A DNA stretch of 64,000 nt from Gemmatimonadaceae bacterium (GCA_025929535.1 JAICLZ010000007.1:1-64000), one strand, 5' to 3'; positions 42,797 to 52,349 are shown, counted from the stretch's first letter. Notes: a model not told the origin generated them from the letters alone. Numbers and translations: made by a program.

Positions 42797-43288
42797 CTAC
42801 TTCTTCGAGACTGCCGCGGATGCGCGGGGCGTGGGGCGCATGGGATCGCGCAGCGCCGCCAGAATCTGCGCCGCCTGCGCGTCGAGAACCGTTCGATCCG
42901 GCATCACCGACCCGGGAAACGGCAGCGGCACTTCGAAGCCATCACCCGAGCGGCGCGGAATCAGGTGGATGTGAAAGTGATAGACATCCTGCCCTGCTGC
43001 GGCGCCGCTCGACACGATGAGATTCATCGCGTTGGCGCCCACGACCTTCCGGATCACGGGATTCAGCCGCATTGCCACCTCGAACAGATGCATCCCGAGC
43101 TCCGCCGGCAAGTCCAGAAACGATTCGAAGTGCTGGCGCGGTACGACGAGCGTGTGGCCGTGATTCACGGGCTGCACATCCATGAAGGCGACGGCACGCG
43201 AGTCTTCGTAGCACACGGACACCTCGGCGGCGCCCTTCATGATGTCGCAGAAGATGCAGTGCACGGATTGCGAATCGGAGTGCTGCAT
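42797..43288 (-). CDS. HIT-family nucleotide-binding hydrolase
   Basis: 163 residues from the ATG at 43288, just before the HCIFCDIMKG opening with two zinc-type cysteines. The family motif is YHFHIHLIPR, with Val-Asn-His and PRQHFESFLDLP upstream. HIT proteins hydrolyse nucleoside phosphoramidates or dinucleoside polyphosphates. Length and layout are those of the Hint/HinT branch. It is convergent with the chemoreceptor gene and divergent from the E1 gene. Confidence 0.88.
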   Translation of the reverse strand: MQHSDSQSVHCIFCDIMKGAAEVSVCYEDSRAVAFMDVQPVNHGHTLVVPRQHFESFLDLPAELGMHLFEVAMRLNPVIRKVVGANAMNLIVSSGAAAGQDVYHFHIHLIPRRSGDGFEVPLPFPGSVMPDRTVLDAQAAQILAALRDPMRPTPRASAAVSKK

Positions 43289-43455
43289 AGGGTCGCCATG
43301 AAGCGGCCGAGGCCGCTCGAAAAAAGAGTCGTTGCAGTTGGAGTGGTGAGCACGGATGATAAGCCGTCCGGCACACCCCCGGTAGACGTTCATGTGGCAT
43401 CAGCAGCGGCCCGGAAGGTATCTTTCACCGTCGATTTCACAGGACCTGGAGAGAC

Positions 43456-45564
43456 ATGGCCACGCCCACGATCGCTTCCAAGCCAGCCGCTGCCACACTG
43501 AGCTCCGTTCAACTGCTAGACGCGTACCGCAACATGTATCTGTCGCGTCGGCTGGACGACAAGGAGATCCAGCTCAAGCGACAGAACCGGATCTTCTTTC
43601 AGATCTCGGGGGCGGGACACGAGGCGATCCTGACCGCTGCGGGGATGGTGATTCGCCCCGGCTCAGACTGGTCGCTTCCCTACTACCGCGACCGCGCATT
43701 CTGCCTCGAGCAGGGCGTCACGCCGGCCGAGATGCTCTACGAGGCCGTGGGCGCGGCAATAGATCCCGCCTCCGGCGGCCGGCAGATGCCGAGCCACTGG
43801 GGGCACAGGAAGTACAACATCGTCTCGTCGTCGTCGCCAACGGGAACGCAGTTCCTGCAGGCCGTTGGCGTGGCCGAGGCGTCGCTCCGGGCCAAGCTGC
43901 TCGGCATTACCGAGGGCTTCACGGAAGACGAAGTGGTGTACGTCTCCACGGGCGAAGGCGCCACGAGCGAAGGCGAGTTCTGGGAATCGATCTCGAGCGC
44001 GTGCAATCTGGGCGCTCCCGTGGTGTACGTGGTGGAGGACAACGGCTACGCGATCTCGGTGCCCGTGGAGATCAACACCCCGGGCGGCAACGTGTCGAAG
44101 CTGCTCGCGTCGTTTCCGGGGCTCTACATCCAGGAAGTGGACGGGTGCGACTTCGTGGCATCGCACGCGGCGATGACGCGCGCGGTGGACTACGCGCGCA
44201 AGCGAAAGGGACCGGCACTCGTGCACGCGCACGTGATTCGTCCCTACTCGCACTCGCTTTCGGACGACGAGGTGATGTACCGTCCGGCGTCGGAGCGCGA
44301 GGCGGATGCCGCGCGCGATCCGCTCGTGACCTTCCCCAAGTGGCTCGTGGCGGAGGGGCATGCGACGGAAGAGGAGCTCGCGAGGGTGCGCGAGGAAGCG
44401 GATGCGGTCGTGCTTGCTGCAACGGATGACGCGCTTCAGCAGCCGCAGCCCACCCCCGACACGATCTACACCGGCGTCTACTCGTCGCAGGTGGATCCGT
44501 GCGGCGAGAATTTCGACACGGAAGAGGATCCGCAGTTCACGGGCGAGCCCACCACGATGGTCGATCTGCTCAACGCGTGCATGAAGGACGAGATGCGGCG
44601 CGATGAGAAGATCCTCGTGTTCGGCGAGGATGTCGCCGACGTGTCGCGCGAGCAGTACCTCGGCTCGCTCAAGGGCAAGGGCGGCGTGTTCAAGGTGACG
44701 TGGGGGCTGCAGAAGGAGTTCGGCGGCGCGCGCGTGTACAACTCACCGCTGGCCGAAGCGAACATCATCGGCCGCGCGATCGGGCTGGCGCTGCGCGGGT
44801 TCAAGCCGGTGGTCGAGATCCAGTTTTTCGACTACATCTGGCCCGCGTTCATGCAGCTCCGCGATGAGCTCGCGACCATGCGGTGGCGCTCGAACGACGC
44901 GTTCAGCGCACCGGTGGTCGTGCGCACGACGTACGGCGGCTACATCCGCGGCGCGATCTATCACTCGCAGACCGGCGCCTCACTGTTCACGCACACGCCC
45001 GGACTGCGCGTAGTGTGTCCCTCCAGCGCGCTCGATGCGAACGGGCTGCTCCGCACCGCGATTCGTGGCGACGATCCCGTGATCTTCCTCGAGCACAAGC
45101 ATCTCTACCGCCAGACGTACAACAAGGCCTGCTACCCGGGCCCGAACTTCATGATTCCGTTCGGCAAGGCGAAGGTCGTGCGCGAGGGATCGGACATCAC
45201 GGTCGTCACGTACGGGGCAACCGTGCAGCGCGCGCTCGTGGCCGCGAACCAGGCGGCCGAGCAGGGTGTGGAGGCGGAGGTGATCGACCTGCGCACACTG
45301 AGCCCATGGGATCGCGAGACGGTGTTCGCGAGCGTGCGGAAGACGAACCGCGTGATCGTGGGCTACGAGGATTCAATGTCGTGGGGCTACGGTGCGGAGA
45401 TCGCGGCCGCCGTCGCCGACGAGTGCTTCGCGTGGCTCGATGCGCCGGTCAAGCGGGTGGCGAGCACCGACACCTTCGTGGGCTACGCCCCGCAGCTCGA
45501 GGATGCGATTCTGCCACAGGTAGACGATTTCAAGCGCGCCTACGCGGAGCTGATGCGGTTCTAG
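43456..45564 (+). CDS. Fused alpha/beta 2-oxoacid dehydrogenase E1 component
   Basis: 702 residues. The first 330 are an E1-alpha subunit ([38 protein letters not shown] loop [15 protein letters not shown] ... [10 protein letters not shown]). After a linker, residues about 370-702 are an E1-beta subunit ([49 protein letters not shown]). The TPP motif has GEG where GDG is usual. By sequence it belongs to the branched-chain 2-oxoacid/acetoin type, decarboxylating a 2-oxoacid and passing the acyl group to E2 lipoate. E2 and E3 genes are not in the window. GGAG lies 6 bp before the ATG. Confidence 0.9.
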   Translation: MATPTIASKPAAATLSSVQLLDAYRNMYLSRRLDDKEIQLKRQNRIFFQISGAGHEAILTAAGMVIRPGSDWSLPYYRDRAFCLEQGVTPAEMLYEAVGAAIDPASGGRQMPSHWGHRKYNIVSSSSPTGTQFLQAVGVAEASLRAKLLGITEGFTEDEVVYVSTGEGATSEGEFWESISSACNLGAPVVYVVEDNGYAISVPVEINTPGGNVSKLLASFPGLYIQEVDGCDFVASHAAMTRAVDYARKRKGPALVHAHVIRPYSHSLSDDEVMYRPASEREADAARDPLVTFPKWLVAEGHATEEELARVREEADAVVLAATDDALQQPQPTPDTIYTGVYSSQVDPCGENFDTEEDPQFTGEPTTMVDLLNACMKDEMRRDEKILVFGEDVADVSREQYLGSLKGKGGVFKVTWGLQKEFGGARVYNSPLAEANIIGRAIGLALRGFKPVVEIQFFDYIWPAFMQLRDELATMRWRSNDAFSAPVVVRTTYGGYIRGAIYHSQTGASLFTHTPGLRVVCPSSALDANGLLRTAIRGDDPVIFLEHKHLYRQTYNKACYPGPNFMIPFGKAKVVREGSDITVVTYGATVQRALVAANQAAEQGVEAEVIDLRTLSPWDRETVFASVRKTNRVIVGYEDSMSWGYGAEIAAAVADECFAWLDAPVKRVASTDTFVGYAPQLEDAILPQVDDFKRAYAELMRF

Positions 45565-45706
45565 ATACGCCAACCGCGAGCACGAGCCAACCCGATTTCC
45601 CTTCCGCTACTTCAGTTACCAACCGAGGAATACCGCTGCCCGTATGTCGATCGATGATGCCTGCATCGTGCGCGCGTGCCCAGAACGGCAACAGCAGCTC
45701 GGGCTG

Positions 45707-45977
45707 GCATCAACATTTTTGACATACGGATAACAAACGGATTGAAACGGATCGAACGGAGACGGCAAAACTCCCGCGATTCCCTTCATCATCGCGCGGG
45801 AGCGAAGACGATCGATCTTGACCGGAAACGGCAGGGGTGTAGAGCGCTTCAGTGACTTCGGTTGCCAACCAAAAAAGCAACGCTCCCCATGCGCACCGCC
45901 CCTTCGCCGCACGCCGGTGCGATCCGTTTCTCATCCGTCAAATCCGTTCAATCCGTATTTCCAGAATTGTTGATGCC
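45707..45977. repeat. Inverted and direct repeats in a 484-bp intergenic region
   Basis: Between the E1 gene and the next coding gene (45565-46048) I find no gene but a nested repeat pattern. ATCCGT-type units occur in tandem at 45932-45956 and, reversed as ACGGAT, at 45726-45752. The match continues outward through CAACATTTTTGACATACGG (45711-45729), the mirror of CCGTATTTCCAGAATTGTTG (45953-45972), so arms of about 50 bp face each other. GATGCCTG-CGTGCGCGCGTG (about 45655-45678 and 45972-45994) and TTCAGT-CCAACC (45611-45632 and 45849-45870) occur as direct repeats. It looks like a mobile or regulatory non-coding element. Confidence 0.6.
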
Positions 45978-46048
45978 TGAACCGTGCGCGCGTGGCCGAA
46001 ACGGCTTTATTCGTGCGCAGCACACTCGCAGTGCGCGCCCCGCTTCCC

Positions 46049-46975
46049 TCAGCGCGGAAGGTGAAAGAGCCCGTGCTTTTTCTTCTTCGGCGCGGTGTCG
46101 GCCTGCGCGCCCTGCGATGAGGCCCCCTGCGCAGCAGATGCCTGCGACGGTGGCACGTACTTCGTGTAGCCCGCCGGAATCTCGAACGTCGATGCAGGGA
46201 TGTCTCCCCTCACCAGGTTGGTGGTGTGCATCGTCGTCGTGCCGTTCACGACCTTTCCTTTCTTGTCTGTATTCGCGCTGTGGATCACGACGAGCACCGG
46301 CACGCCCTTGGGCATCTTCTCGGCGGCTGCCTTCAGCTGGTTCGTGTAGTCCGCATTGTTGAAGAAGTTGGTCGACGCGCTCCACCCTGAAGACATGTAG
46401 GGATTGACCAGATCGGCGAATTGCGGCGCGTAGTAGTAGTCGCCGCTCGCATTGACGTCGCCTTCCTGGTGAATGAAGGCCATGGACATCTTCATGTGGT
46501 ACGTCTGATTGAGATGGTAGTGCGCCGTCTTGTAGCTGTCGATCGTCGTATCCGGCTGCACGCGGCCCGCATCGATGTGCACGTTCGTCATCTCGAACTT
46601 GACCAGGTTCGTCAGCGCGCTCGTCATCTGCATCAGCTGGTCCTGACTCATCTCGGAGTACTGCTTCTGCCTCGTGTCCACGAGAATGAACTGCTTCGTG
46701 TCCCCCTTGAGCAGAATGTAGGCGCCATCCGCGAAGGGGCCGCCCTGCGCCTTCATCTGGGGCACGTTCACGTTCGTGAACTCGATGCGCGCATTGCCGC
46801 CGGCGACGTAGCCCTTGCCGACCATCTGCATGTCCTTCCCTTTGCCCGCGTCGTTCGAGGTGACCATCGAGAAGTCGTACGAGATCCCCTTCGTCGCGCT
46901 CGGCGTGGCGGCCACGAACAGGGCGAGCGCGGGGATTCCGGCAGCGAGACGCCACCGCGAGGCTGACTGCGACAC
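46049..46975 (-). CDS. Secreted DUF4412-like protein
   Basis: 308 residues from a GTG at 46975 with GGAG 7 bp upstream; the ATG at 47005 lacks such a site. The N-terminus (RWRLAAGIPALALFVAATPSA) is a signal peptide. The mature part is beta-rich: GKGYVAGGNARIEFTNV, ILVDTRQKQYSEMSQDQLMQM, SYKTAHYHLNQTYHMKM and VRGDIPASTFEIPAGYTKY, the pattern of DUF4412/outer-membrane-lipoprotein-sorting-like domains. The C-terminus is Lys-rich. The role is unknown; a periplasmic lipid- or metal-binding function is possible. Confidence 0.7.
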   Translation of the reverse strand: MSQSASRWRLAAGIPALALFVAATPSATKGISYDFSMVTSNDAGKGKDMQMVGKGYVAGGNARIEFTNVNVPQMKAQGGPFADGAYILLKGDTKQFILVDTRQKQYSEMSQDQLMQMTSALTNLVKFEMTNVHIDAGRVQPDTTIDSYKTAHYHLNQTYHMKMSMAFIHQEGDVNASGDYYYAPQFADLVNPYMSSGWSASTNFFNNADYTNQLKAAAEKMPKGVPVLVVIHSANTDKKGKVVNGTTTMHTTNLVRGDIPASTFEIPAGYTKYVPPSQASAAQGASSQGAQADTAPKKKKHGLFHLPR

Positions 46976-47072
46976 CAGGATTCTCCGAGGAGTAGGTGGC
47001 GCCAAGGTAAGACCGGCAGAGCCCGGATGCCAGCAGTGCGACGAATTCTTACAGCTGACGAGCTGCGAGCCT

Positions 47073-48800
47073 CTACTTCGTGGCTGTCTCCTCCCGCTGA
47101 TACACCACCCGGCCGCCCACGATCGTCATCACGATGTGCGCATCGCGAATCTGTTCGGGCGGGATGCGTGTGAGGTCGCGGTCGATGAGCACGAAATCGG
47201 CGAGCTTGTTCGGCTCGAGCGTTCCCTTGATGTTCTCCTCGAACGACGCGTAGGCGCTCCCGCTGGTGTAGGCGCGAAGCGCGTCCTCCACGGCGATCTT
47301 CTGCTCCGGGATCCATCCGCCCGGATGCTTCCCGTCGAGCGTCTCGCGCGTGACGGCGCCGTAGATCCCCTCGATCGGCGTTGGTGGCGCGACCGACCAG
47401 TCGCTGCCGAACGCGAGGCGCGCGCCGGCGTCCAGCACCGACTTGAATGCGTACGTCGTCTTCGAGCGCTCGTGGCCGATGATCGCCTCCGCCCAGCGGC
47501 CGTCGTCCATCTCGTGATACGGCTGCATGCTCGCGATCACGTGGAGCGTGCCGAAGCGCGGGATGTCGGAGGGCGCGATGTGCTGCGCGTGCTCGATGCG
47601 GAAGCGGCGATCCTTCGGCCCGTTCTCCTTTTCGACGCGCGCGTAGTTGTCGAGCTGCACGCGAATGGCGCGATCGCCGATCGCGTGTACCATCACCTGC
47701 AGCCCGGCCTTGTCCGCGCCCAGGGTGCGCGCGTACAGGCTCTCCGGCGGCGTGACGAAGAGGCCGGAATCCTTTGGCGAATCATCGAATGGCCGGAGCA
47801 TCGCTGCCGTGTGCGAGCCGAGCGAGCCGTCCACGAAGCCTTTGAGCCCGCCGATGCGCACCCACTCGTCACCGTGGCCGCGCGCGGCAACCGTATCGCG
47901 AAGCTGTTCCCACGTGGCGAGCGGGACCACGGCGTACATGCGCGTGATCATGCGGCCGGCCTTGTGCGCGCGCTCGAAAATGGCGAGATCGTCCCACGAG
48001 CCGCCCATGTTCTGCGCCGACGTCACGCCGCGCTCGGCGAGAAAGTGCATGGCCGCGTCGAAGGCGCGATCGGCGACTTCCGGGGGCGGAGTGGGCATCG
48101 AGTCGTCGACGAGCCCCTGCGCGTTGTCCTTGAGCAGCCCGGTGGGCTCTCCGGAGGCATCGCGCACGATGAGCCCTCCCTCCACGTCCGGTGTGGCCTT
48201 CGTGACGTGCGCAGCGGCGAGCGCGGCGCTGTTGGCGAGACTCATGTGGCCATCGAGGCGCGCCACCCAGACGGGATTGTCCGGCGTGACGGAGTCGATC
48301 CACTGGCGCGCGGGAAGCTCGCCGCCCCAGCGCGTGTGGTCCCAGTCGCCGTCGGTGATCCAGGCACCCTTGGGGATCGTTTTCGCGTACGCCTTGATGC
48401 GCGCGATGAACTCCGCCGGGGTGGACGCGTCGCGCAGCTTCACGCTCGAAAGCCCGCGCCCGGCGCTGATGATGTGGACGTGGGCGTCGTTGAACCCCGG
48501 CACGAGCATCTGCCCGTGCGCGTCGACGACCTTGGCGCCGGCGCCCGTGATCTTCCGGATCTCGGCGCTCGAGCCCACGGCCGCGATCCGGTCGCCGCGC
48601 ACGGCGATCGCCTCGGCCCACGGGCGCTTCGGATTTCCGGTCCAGATGCGCGCGTTGACGACGGCGAGCGAGACGGGTGTGCTCTGCGCGTCGGCGGGCG
48701 CGGCGAGACTGAACGCGGACATCATTGCAAGGGCCGTGGTGAGAATCGAAGTGCGAAAGCTGCGGGGGAGAACGCGGATGAGGCGCGGGGCGTTCATCAT
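47073..48800 (-). CDS. Secreted amidohydrolase, YtcJ type
   Basis: 575 residues with a signal peptide (TTALAMMSAFSLAAPADAQS). The amidohydrolase fold is clear: VNARIWTGNPKRPWAEAIAVRGDRIAAVG, the metal-binding VPGFNDAHVHII, GVTSAQNMGG, AIGDRAIRVQL, RIEHAQHI and FGSDWSVAPPTPIEGIYGAV. YtcJ-type enzymes hydrolyse amide or ester bonds; the substrate is unknown. Its ATG abuts the stop codon of the upstream small gene, so the two form one operon. Confidence 0.88.
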   Translation of the reverse strand: MMNAPRLIRVLPRSFRTSILTTALAMMSAFSLAAPADAQSTPVSLAVVNARIWTGNPKRPWAEAIAVRGDRIAAVGSSAEIRKITGAGAKVVDAHGQMLVPGFNDAHVHIISAGRGLSSVKLRDASTPAEFIARIKAYAKTIPKGAWITDGDWDHTRWGGELPARQWIDSVTPDNPVWVARLDGHMSLANSAALAAAHVTKATPDVEGGLIVRDASGEPTGLLKDNAQGLVDDSMPTPPPEVADRAFDAAMHFLAERGVTSAQNMGGSWDDLAIFERAHKAGRMITRMYAVVPLATWEQLRDTVAARGHGDEWVRIGGLKGFVDGSLGSHTAAMLRPFDDSPKDSGLFVTPPESLYARTLGADKAGLQVMVHAIGDRAIRVQLDNYARVEKENGPKDRRFRIEHAQHIAPSDIPRFGTLHVIASMQPYHEMDDGRWAEAIIGHERSKTTYAFKSVLDAGARLAFGSDWSVAPPTPIEGIYGAVTRETLDGKHPGGWIPEQKIAVEDALRAYTSGSAYASFEENIKGTLEPNKLADFVLIDRDLTRIPPEQIRDAHIVMTIVGGRVVYQREETATK

Positions 48801-49121
48801 CTAGCGACGCTCCATCGCGTCGCGGATGTCGAGAAGGATCTCGAAGTAGAGCTGCTCGCGGCGATACGCAAAATCGAGCGTGGCCATCTGCGAGCTGTCG
48901 TTCGTCGCTTTCGCGCGCTCGAAGCTCTCGCGGTACATCTCGTCCAGGTTGTTGAGGATGCGTTCGCGGCTGCGCGACATGGGAATCTTCTCGAGGGCTC
49001 GCAGGGTGAGCCGTGGCGGGTCATCGTTCGGGGTGGCGTTGAGCGCGGCTTCGCCCTGTTCGAGGAAGTAGCGCTTCGCCGCTCCCATCAGCGCACGGCG
49101 TGGATTGACAGGATCAGGCAT
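48801..49121 (-). CDS. Small hypothetical helical protein
   Basis: 106 residues from the ATG at 49121. No family recognised. The sequence is mainly helical and charged (GAAKRYFLEQGEAALNATPND, then SRERILNNLDEMYRESFERAKATN and FAYRREQLYFEILLDIRDAMERR). It ends directly at the amidohydrolase start, so co-translation is likely. Its start codon overlaps, on the opposite strand, the start codon of the HNH gene within a CATG. Confidence 0.6.
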   Translation of the reverse strand: MPDPVNPRRALMGAAKRYFLEQGEAALNATPNDDPPRLTLRALEKIPMSRSRERILNNLDEMYRESFERAKATNDSSQMATLDFAYRREQLYFEILLDIRDAMERR

Positions 49122-49446
49122 GACACGAGACCAGCTGTTCGCTCGCGACAACTATCGATGCGTCTACTGTGGGGAGATCTTTCCCGCGGAGGAGCTGACG
49201 GTGGATCACGTGCAGCCTCGTGTGCGTGGAGGAGACCGGTCCGGTGGGAACTTAGTGACGGCGTGCAGGGGCTGCAACACGCTCAAGGGGCATCGCAGGC
49301 TCGCGGAATTCCTCTCCGCGGAGCCCGTTGCACGCACACACTTCTTCGCGCTCGCGACGGCCGTGTGGCCCCGGCATCTGCGGGCGGTGGAGGAGCAGCT
49401 TGCGCGCAGGGACACGAAACGCGCGCAGCGCGAGCGTGCGCGCTGA
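49120..49446 (+). CDS. HNH endonuclease
   Basis: 108 residues. The HNH/zinc motif is RCVYCGEIFPAEELTVDHVQPRVRGG, with NLVTACRGCNTLKGHR supplying the Asn and the second cysteine pair. Small proteins of this kind cut DNA or serve as nuclease modules. The ATG at 49120 is back-to-back with the start of the leftward gene; a TTG at 49105 is the only longer option. No mobile-element or restriction genes surround it, so it may be domesticated. Confidence 0.85.
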   Translation: MTRDQLFARDNYRCVYCGEIFPAEELTVDHVQPRVRGGDRSGGNLVTACRGCNTLKGHRRLAEFLSAEPVARTHFFALATAVWPRHLRAVEEQLARRDTKRAQRERAR

Positions 49447-49468
49447 CGCTCGGGCTACGATCCCGAGT

Positions 49469-49822
49469 CTACCGCGGTCGCTCGCGTGAGGAGTCCTGCG
49501 AGAGGGCGCGGAACCGCTCCGACATTTTGTTCAGGCGCTCCGCGTATTGCCGCGGTGTTTCGTCCGCCGCGCGCGGCGGCACCACCTGGCGGCACAGCTC
49601 ATCCGCATGGCCGGTGAGCGGGACCTGCCCCGCGAGCATCTCAGCGGCGCGGCGGAAGCCCTCCACCGCGCTCTGCATCAACGTGAGCTCGGCGCCCGAC
49701 TCGGATCCGGTGACGTCTACCCCGTGCTGCTCGAGCGAGCGAATCATCGCCTCTGCCTGTGTGTTGAATTCCGAACGTTCACCTTCCCGCCTTCCCTCGT
49801 CGTGCCAGTCTGCTCTCATCAT
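49469..49822 (-). CDS. Small hypothetical protein downstream of the ferredoxin gene
   Basis: 117 residues from the ATG at 49822 (another ATG follows at 49819). Charged and helical with no family I can name: FNTQAEAMIRSLEQHGVDVTGSESGAELTLMQSAVEGFRRAAEML, then PRQYAERLNKMSERFRAL. It begins 17 bp after the ferredoxin stop on the same strand, so the two are probably one transcript. A longer frame to 49876 overlaps the ferredoxin gene and is not used. Confidence 0.6.
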   Translation of the reverse strand: MMRADWHDEGRREGERSEFNTQAEAMIRSLEQHGVDVTGSESGAELTLMQSAVEGFRRAAEMLAGQVPLTGHADELCRQVVPPRAADETPRQYAERLNKMSERFRALSQDSSRERPR

Positions 49823-49838
49823 GCTGCACAGCTCTGCT

Positions 49839-50159
49839 TCATTTGGGTAGCTTGTTGTCGCCCGGTGGGGCGACATAGTGATACTGCTCGACCGTTCGCC
49901 CGCCGATGAGGTGCTCGTGCAGAATCTGTTCGGCTCCGGTCACATCGACGTGCGCGTACCATATGGCTTCGGGGTACACGGCAACCATCGGCCCGTTGCC
50001 GCACTGTCCCATGCATCCCGCGTGATTGACTCGAACGATACCCTGCAGCCCGGCTGCAGCGGCGCCCTTCTTGAGTGCGGCAAATACCAGATCGCTTCCC
50101 TGTTCCGGACACGTTCCGCCCGACGTACACACGAACACATGATGCTTATACTGTCCCAT
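49839..50159 (-). CDS. Thioredoxin-fold [2Fe-2S] ferredoxin
   Basis: 106 residues from the ATG at 50159 (MGQYKHHVFVCTSGGTCPEQGS). The four cluster cysteines are in VCTSGGTC and AGCMGQCGNGPMVAVYP, the spacing of the NuoE/Shethna-type thioredoxin-like ferredoxins. The segment AIWYAHVDVTGAEQILHEHLIGG closes the fold as usual. It transfers electrons; the partner enzyme is unknown. The upstream extension to 50234 has no supporting start signal. Confidence 0.88.
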   Translation of the reverse strand: MGQYKHHVFVCTSGGTCPEQGSDLVFAALKKGAAAAGLQGIVRVNHAGCMGQCGNGPMVAVYPEAIWYAHVDVTGAEQILHEHLIGGRTVEQYHYVAPPGDNKLPK

Positions 50160-50266
50160 GCGGGAAAGGTAGTGGCCAACGCTCATTGAATGGACGAAAT
50201 CCTCCTTGACACACACATTGGTGATGAAGCGCACAGCTGAAGCGAGCCAATCAGCGGGGGAGACAC

Positions 50267-50770
50267 ATGGCTGAGCCCTGGCTGCGCGGACCGATCGCCG
50301 GCATGCCGGCCATGGTGATGCCCGCGGCGCACGCCCTCATGCAGGCGGCCGAGGACATTCCCAGGGCCGCCGACGGACTCACCACGGCGCAGCTCTGGGC
50401 ACTGCCTGGTGGCGCCGCCGCAGTGGGCTTTCATCTTCGTCATCTTGCCGGCAGCATCGATCGGCTGTTGACGTACGTGCGCGGCGAGATGCTCACCGAC
50501 GAGCAGATGACGCAGCTCGACGCCGAGATTTCTGACGATGGCCGGAGCGCCGACGAGCTCGCGCGCGATGCGCTCGCGGCGATCGAGCGCGCGATACACG
50601 CGATGCGCGAGACGCCGCCGGGGATCTATCTCGAGGCCCGCGGCGTGGGACGGCGACGGCTCCCGAGCACGGTGCTCGGACTCCTCGTGCACATCGCCGA
50701 GCACACGCAGCGGCACGTGGGAGCGATCATCGCCACGGCCAAGGTGGTCAGAGTCATGTCAAAAGCCTGA
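50267..50770 (+). CDS. DinB-like metal-binding protein
   Basis: 167 residues, a four-helix bundle of the DinB/YfiT superfamily. The metal histidines are in VGFHLRHLAGSIDRLL (about 57-72) and VHIAEHTQRHVGAII (about 144-158). Some relatives are thiol-dependent transferases (bacillithiol or mycothiol), others are uncharacterised. GGGGGAGAC just before the ATG is a strong ribosome-binding site. Divergent from the ferredoxin gene. Confidence 0.82.
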   Translation: MAEPWLRGPIAGMPAMVMPAAHALMQAAEDIPRAADGLTTAQLWALPGGAAAVGFHLRHLAGSIDRLLTYVRGEMLTDEQMTQLDAEISDDGRSADELARDALAAIERAIHAMRETPPGIYLEARGVGRRRLPSTVLGLLVHIAEHTQRHVGAIIATAKVVRVMSKA

Positions 50771-50916
50771 TCGGCTTGACAGCGCCCGCAATTCGTCCTA
50801 GTTCTTCGCCCATGAGCATTGCCCGGATGCGCCCATGTTGTCCTCATCCCGCCGACCGGCCGGGGGAGCGTGCGCGTCTCGTGTGATCTCTTCGCACGAT
50901 TGCGATTGACACCCTC

Positions 50917-50946
50917 ACGGCCGCCGATTGGCGGCCGTCGTCTTTT
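50917..50946 (+). terminator. Hairpin with T-rich tail before the rhodanese gene
   Basis: ACGGCCGCC (50917-50925) and GGCGGCCGT (50930-50938) pair perfectly around GATT and are followed by CGTCTTTT. It lies about 150 bp past the DinB stop and 78 bp before the rhodanese start, so it could end the DinB transcript or act as a leader attenuator. The rest of 50771-51023 holds no gene I can support. Confidence 0.6.
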
Positions 50947-51023
50947 GTGCTTTGCACTCGTGCGAAACCGCGGCGAGCGCTCGGGCGTTCAACAGTGCGT
51001 ACACCCAGAACAGGGAGAAAGAC

Positions 51024-51911
51024 ATGGCCACGACTATCGCAGCAGACACCGACAAGGCAATCGCCGGCAAGGGATACGTACATCCCGAGGTGCTGGTCTC
51101 CACCGAGTGGCTGGCGCAGAACCTCGACAACCCGAAGGTTCGCATCATCGAGAGCGACGAGGACGTGCTTCTCTACGACCTGGGCCACATCAGGAACGCG
51201 CAGAAGGTCGACTGGCATCTGGACCTGAACGACGATGTGATGCGCGACTACGTGAGCCCCGAGCAGTTCGAGAAGCTGCTTCGCTCGAAAGGCATAGACG
51301 AGTCGATGACGGTCGTGTTCTACGGGGACAAGAACAACTGGTGGGCGACGTACGCCTTCTGGGTGTTCAAGCTCTTCGGCTTCGAGAACGCGCGCGTGCT
51401 CGACGGCGGCCGGATCAAGTGGGAACAGGAAGGTGGCCCGTTCGTCACGGAGGTTCCCAGGTTCCCACCCACGAGCTACAAGGCGCCCAAGCGCAACGAC
51501 GCGAAGATCCGCGCGTTTCGCGAGGAGGCGCTCGCGCAGTCGAACGCGAAGAAGCCGCTCGTCGATGTCCGCTCGCCGGACGAATTCTCCGGCAAGAAGA
51601 CGCACATGCCCGAGTATCCGCAGGAAGGCGTGCTGCGCGGAGGGCACATCCCGGGCGCGAAGAACGTTCCGTGGGGACGTGCGGCGAACACCGACGGCAC
51701 GTTCAAGAGCGCCGATGAGCTGCGTGCGATCTACGAAAAGGAGATCGGCCTGAAGAGGGACGATGACGTGATTGCGTACTGCCGCATCGGCGAGCGCTCG
51801 TCGCACAGCTGGTTCGCGCTCACCTACCTCCTGGGCTATCCCAGGGTTCGGAACTACGACGGGAGCTGGACGGAGTGGGGAAATTCGGTGCGTCTCCCCA
51901 TCGAGAAATGA
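51024..51911 (+). CDS. Thiosulfate/3-mercaptopyruvate sulfurtransferase (tandem rhodanese)
   Basis: 295 residues with two rhodanese domains. The first (about 20-150) has no cysteine at the active-site position ([15 protein letters not shown]), as is normal for the inactive N-terminal domain. The second (about 175-290) has the catalytic Cys253 in [14 protein letters not shown]. The CRIGERS loop is of the thiosulfate-type. It moves sulfane sulfur to a thiol acceptor or to cyanide. GGGAG lies 7 bp before the ATG. The stop overlaps the OsmC start as ATGA, and cysteine synthase follows, indicating a sulfur-assimilation or sulfur-relay operon. Confidence 0.9.
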   Translation: MATTIAADTDKAIAGKGYVHPEVLVSTEWLAQNLDNPKVRIIESDEDVLLYDLGHIRNAQKVDWHLDLNDDVMRDYVSPEQFEKLLRSKGIDESMTVVFYGDKNNWWATYAFWVFKLFGFENARVLDGGRIKWEQEGGPFVTEVPRFPPTSYKAPKRNDAKIRAFREEALAQSNAKKPLVDVRSPDEFSGKKTHMPEYPQEGVLRGGHIPGAKNVPWGRAANTDGTFKSADELRAIYEKEIGLKRDDDVIAYCRIGERSSHSWFALTYLLGYPRVRNYDGSWTEWGNSVRLPIEK

Positions 51912-52342
51912 GCGACGCGCCACCGATGGGAGTGAAGCCGCCGCAGCGTATCGTTGCGGTGTGGAAGGGTGGGGAGGAGTTCGACACGAGCAAGCCGGGC
52001 GGCCCCGTGGCCCGCATCGACGGGCACGGGGTGAGCGGGCAAGGTCCGGTGGACACGCTGCTCAGCGCGCTCGGAACCTGCTCCGCAATGGACGTGGTGG
52101 GAATCCTGAAGAAGCAGCGCACGCCGGCATCGTCGCTCGAGGTCGAGGTGATCGGCACGCGCGAGGACTCGAGTCCGCGCCGGCTGAAGCACGCGCTCCT
52201 GCGTTTTCGGATCGCCGGCGCCGGGATCGAGCGGGAGCAGGCGCTCAAGGCGATCCAGCTGTCCGTGACGAAGTACTGCTCGGTGCGCGATTCGCTCGAC
52301 CCGCGGATCCCGGTCGAGTGGGAGCTCGAGTTGTCGACGTAG
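51908..52342 (+). CDS. OsmC-family protein
   Basis: 144 residues. The OsmC/YhfA pattern is visible with both conserved cysteines: [19 protein letters not shown] (about residue 58) and [13 protein letters not shown] (about 125). Members reduce organic peroxides or, in other branches, act as sulfur-handling partners. It is translated from the rhodanese ATGA overlap and precedes cysteine synthase, so a sulfur-transfer role is at least as likely as peroxide defence here. Confidence 0.85.
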   Translation: MSDAPPMGVKPPQRIVAVWKGGEEFDTSKPGGPVARIDGHGVSGQGPVDTLLSALGTCSAMDVVGILKKQRTPASSLEVEVIGTREDSSPRRLKHALLRFRIAGAGIEREQALKAIQLSVTKYCSVRDSLDPRIPVEWELELST

Positions 52343-52349
52343 GAGCGAC

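Noticed and set aside
45616-45934. Small minus-strand frames between the E1 gene and the DUF4412-like gene
   Set aside because: They run through the inverted-repeat block, have no ribosome-binding site and no family resemblance; the DNA repeats explain the sequence better.
45600-46020. CRISPR array
   Set aside because: The repeats are irregular in spacing, partly inverted and not separated by unique spacers of even length; no cas genes are present.
49120-49446. HNH gene as a sign of an intron, phage or restriction island
   Set aside because: No phage, integrase, methyltransferase or intron sequence lies around it; flanking genes look chromosomal.
46815-49850. Plus-strand frame of about 1000 codons across the amidohydrolase region
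   Set aside because: It crosses three supported genes in antisense, including the amidohydrolase metal motifs; only the HNH gene, in part of this span and in another frame, is real on that strand.
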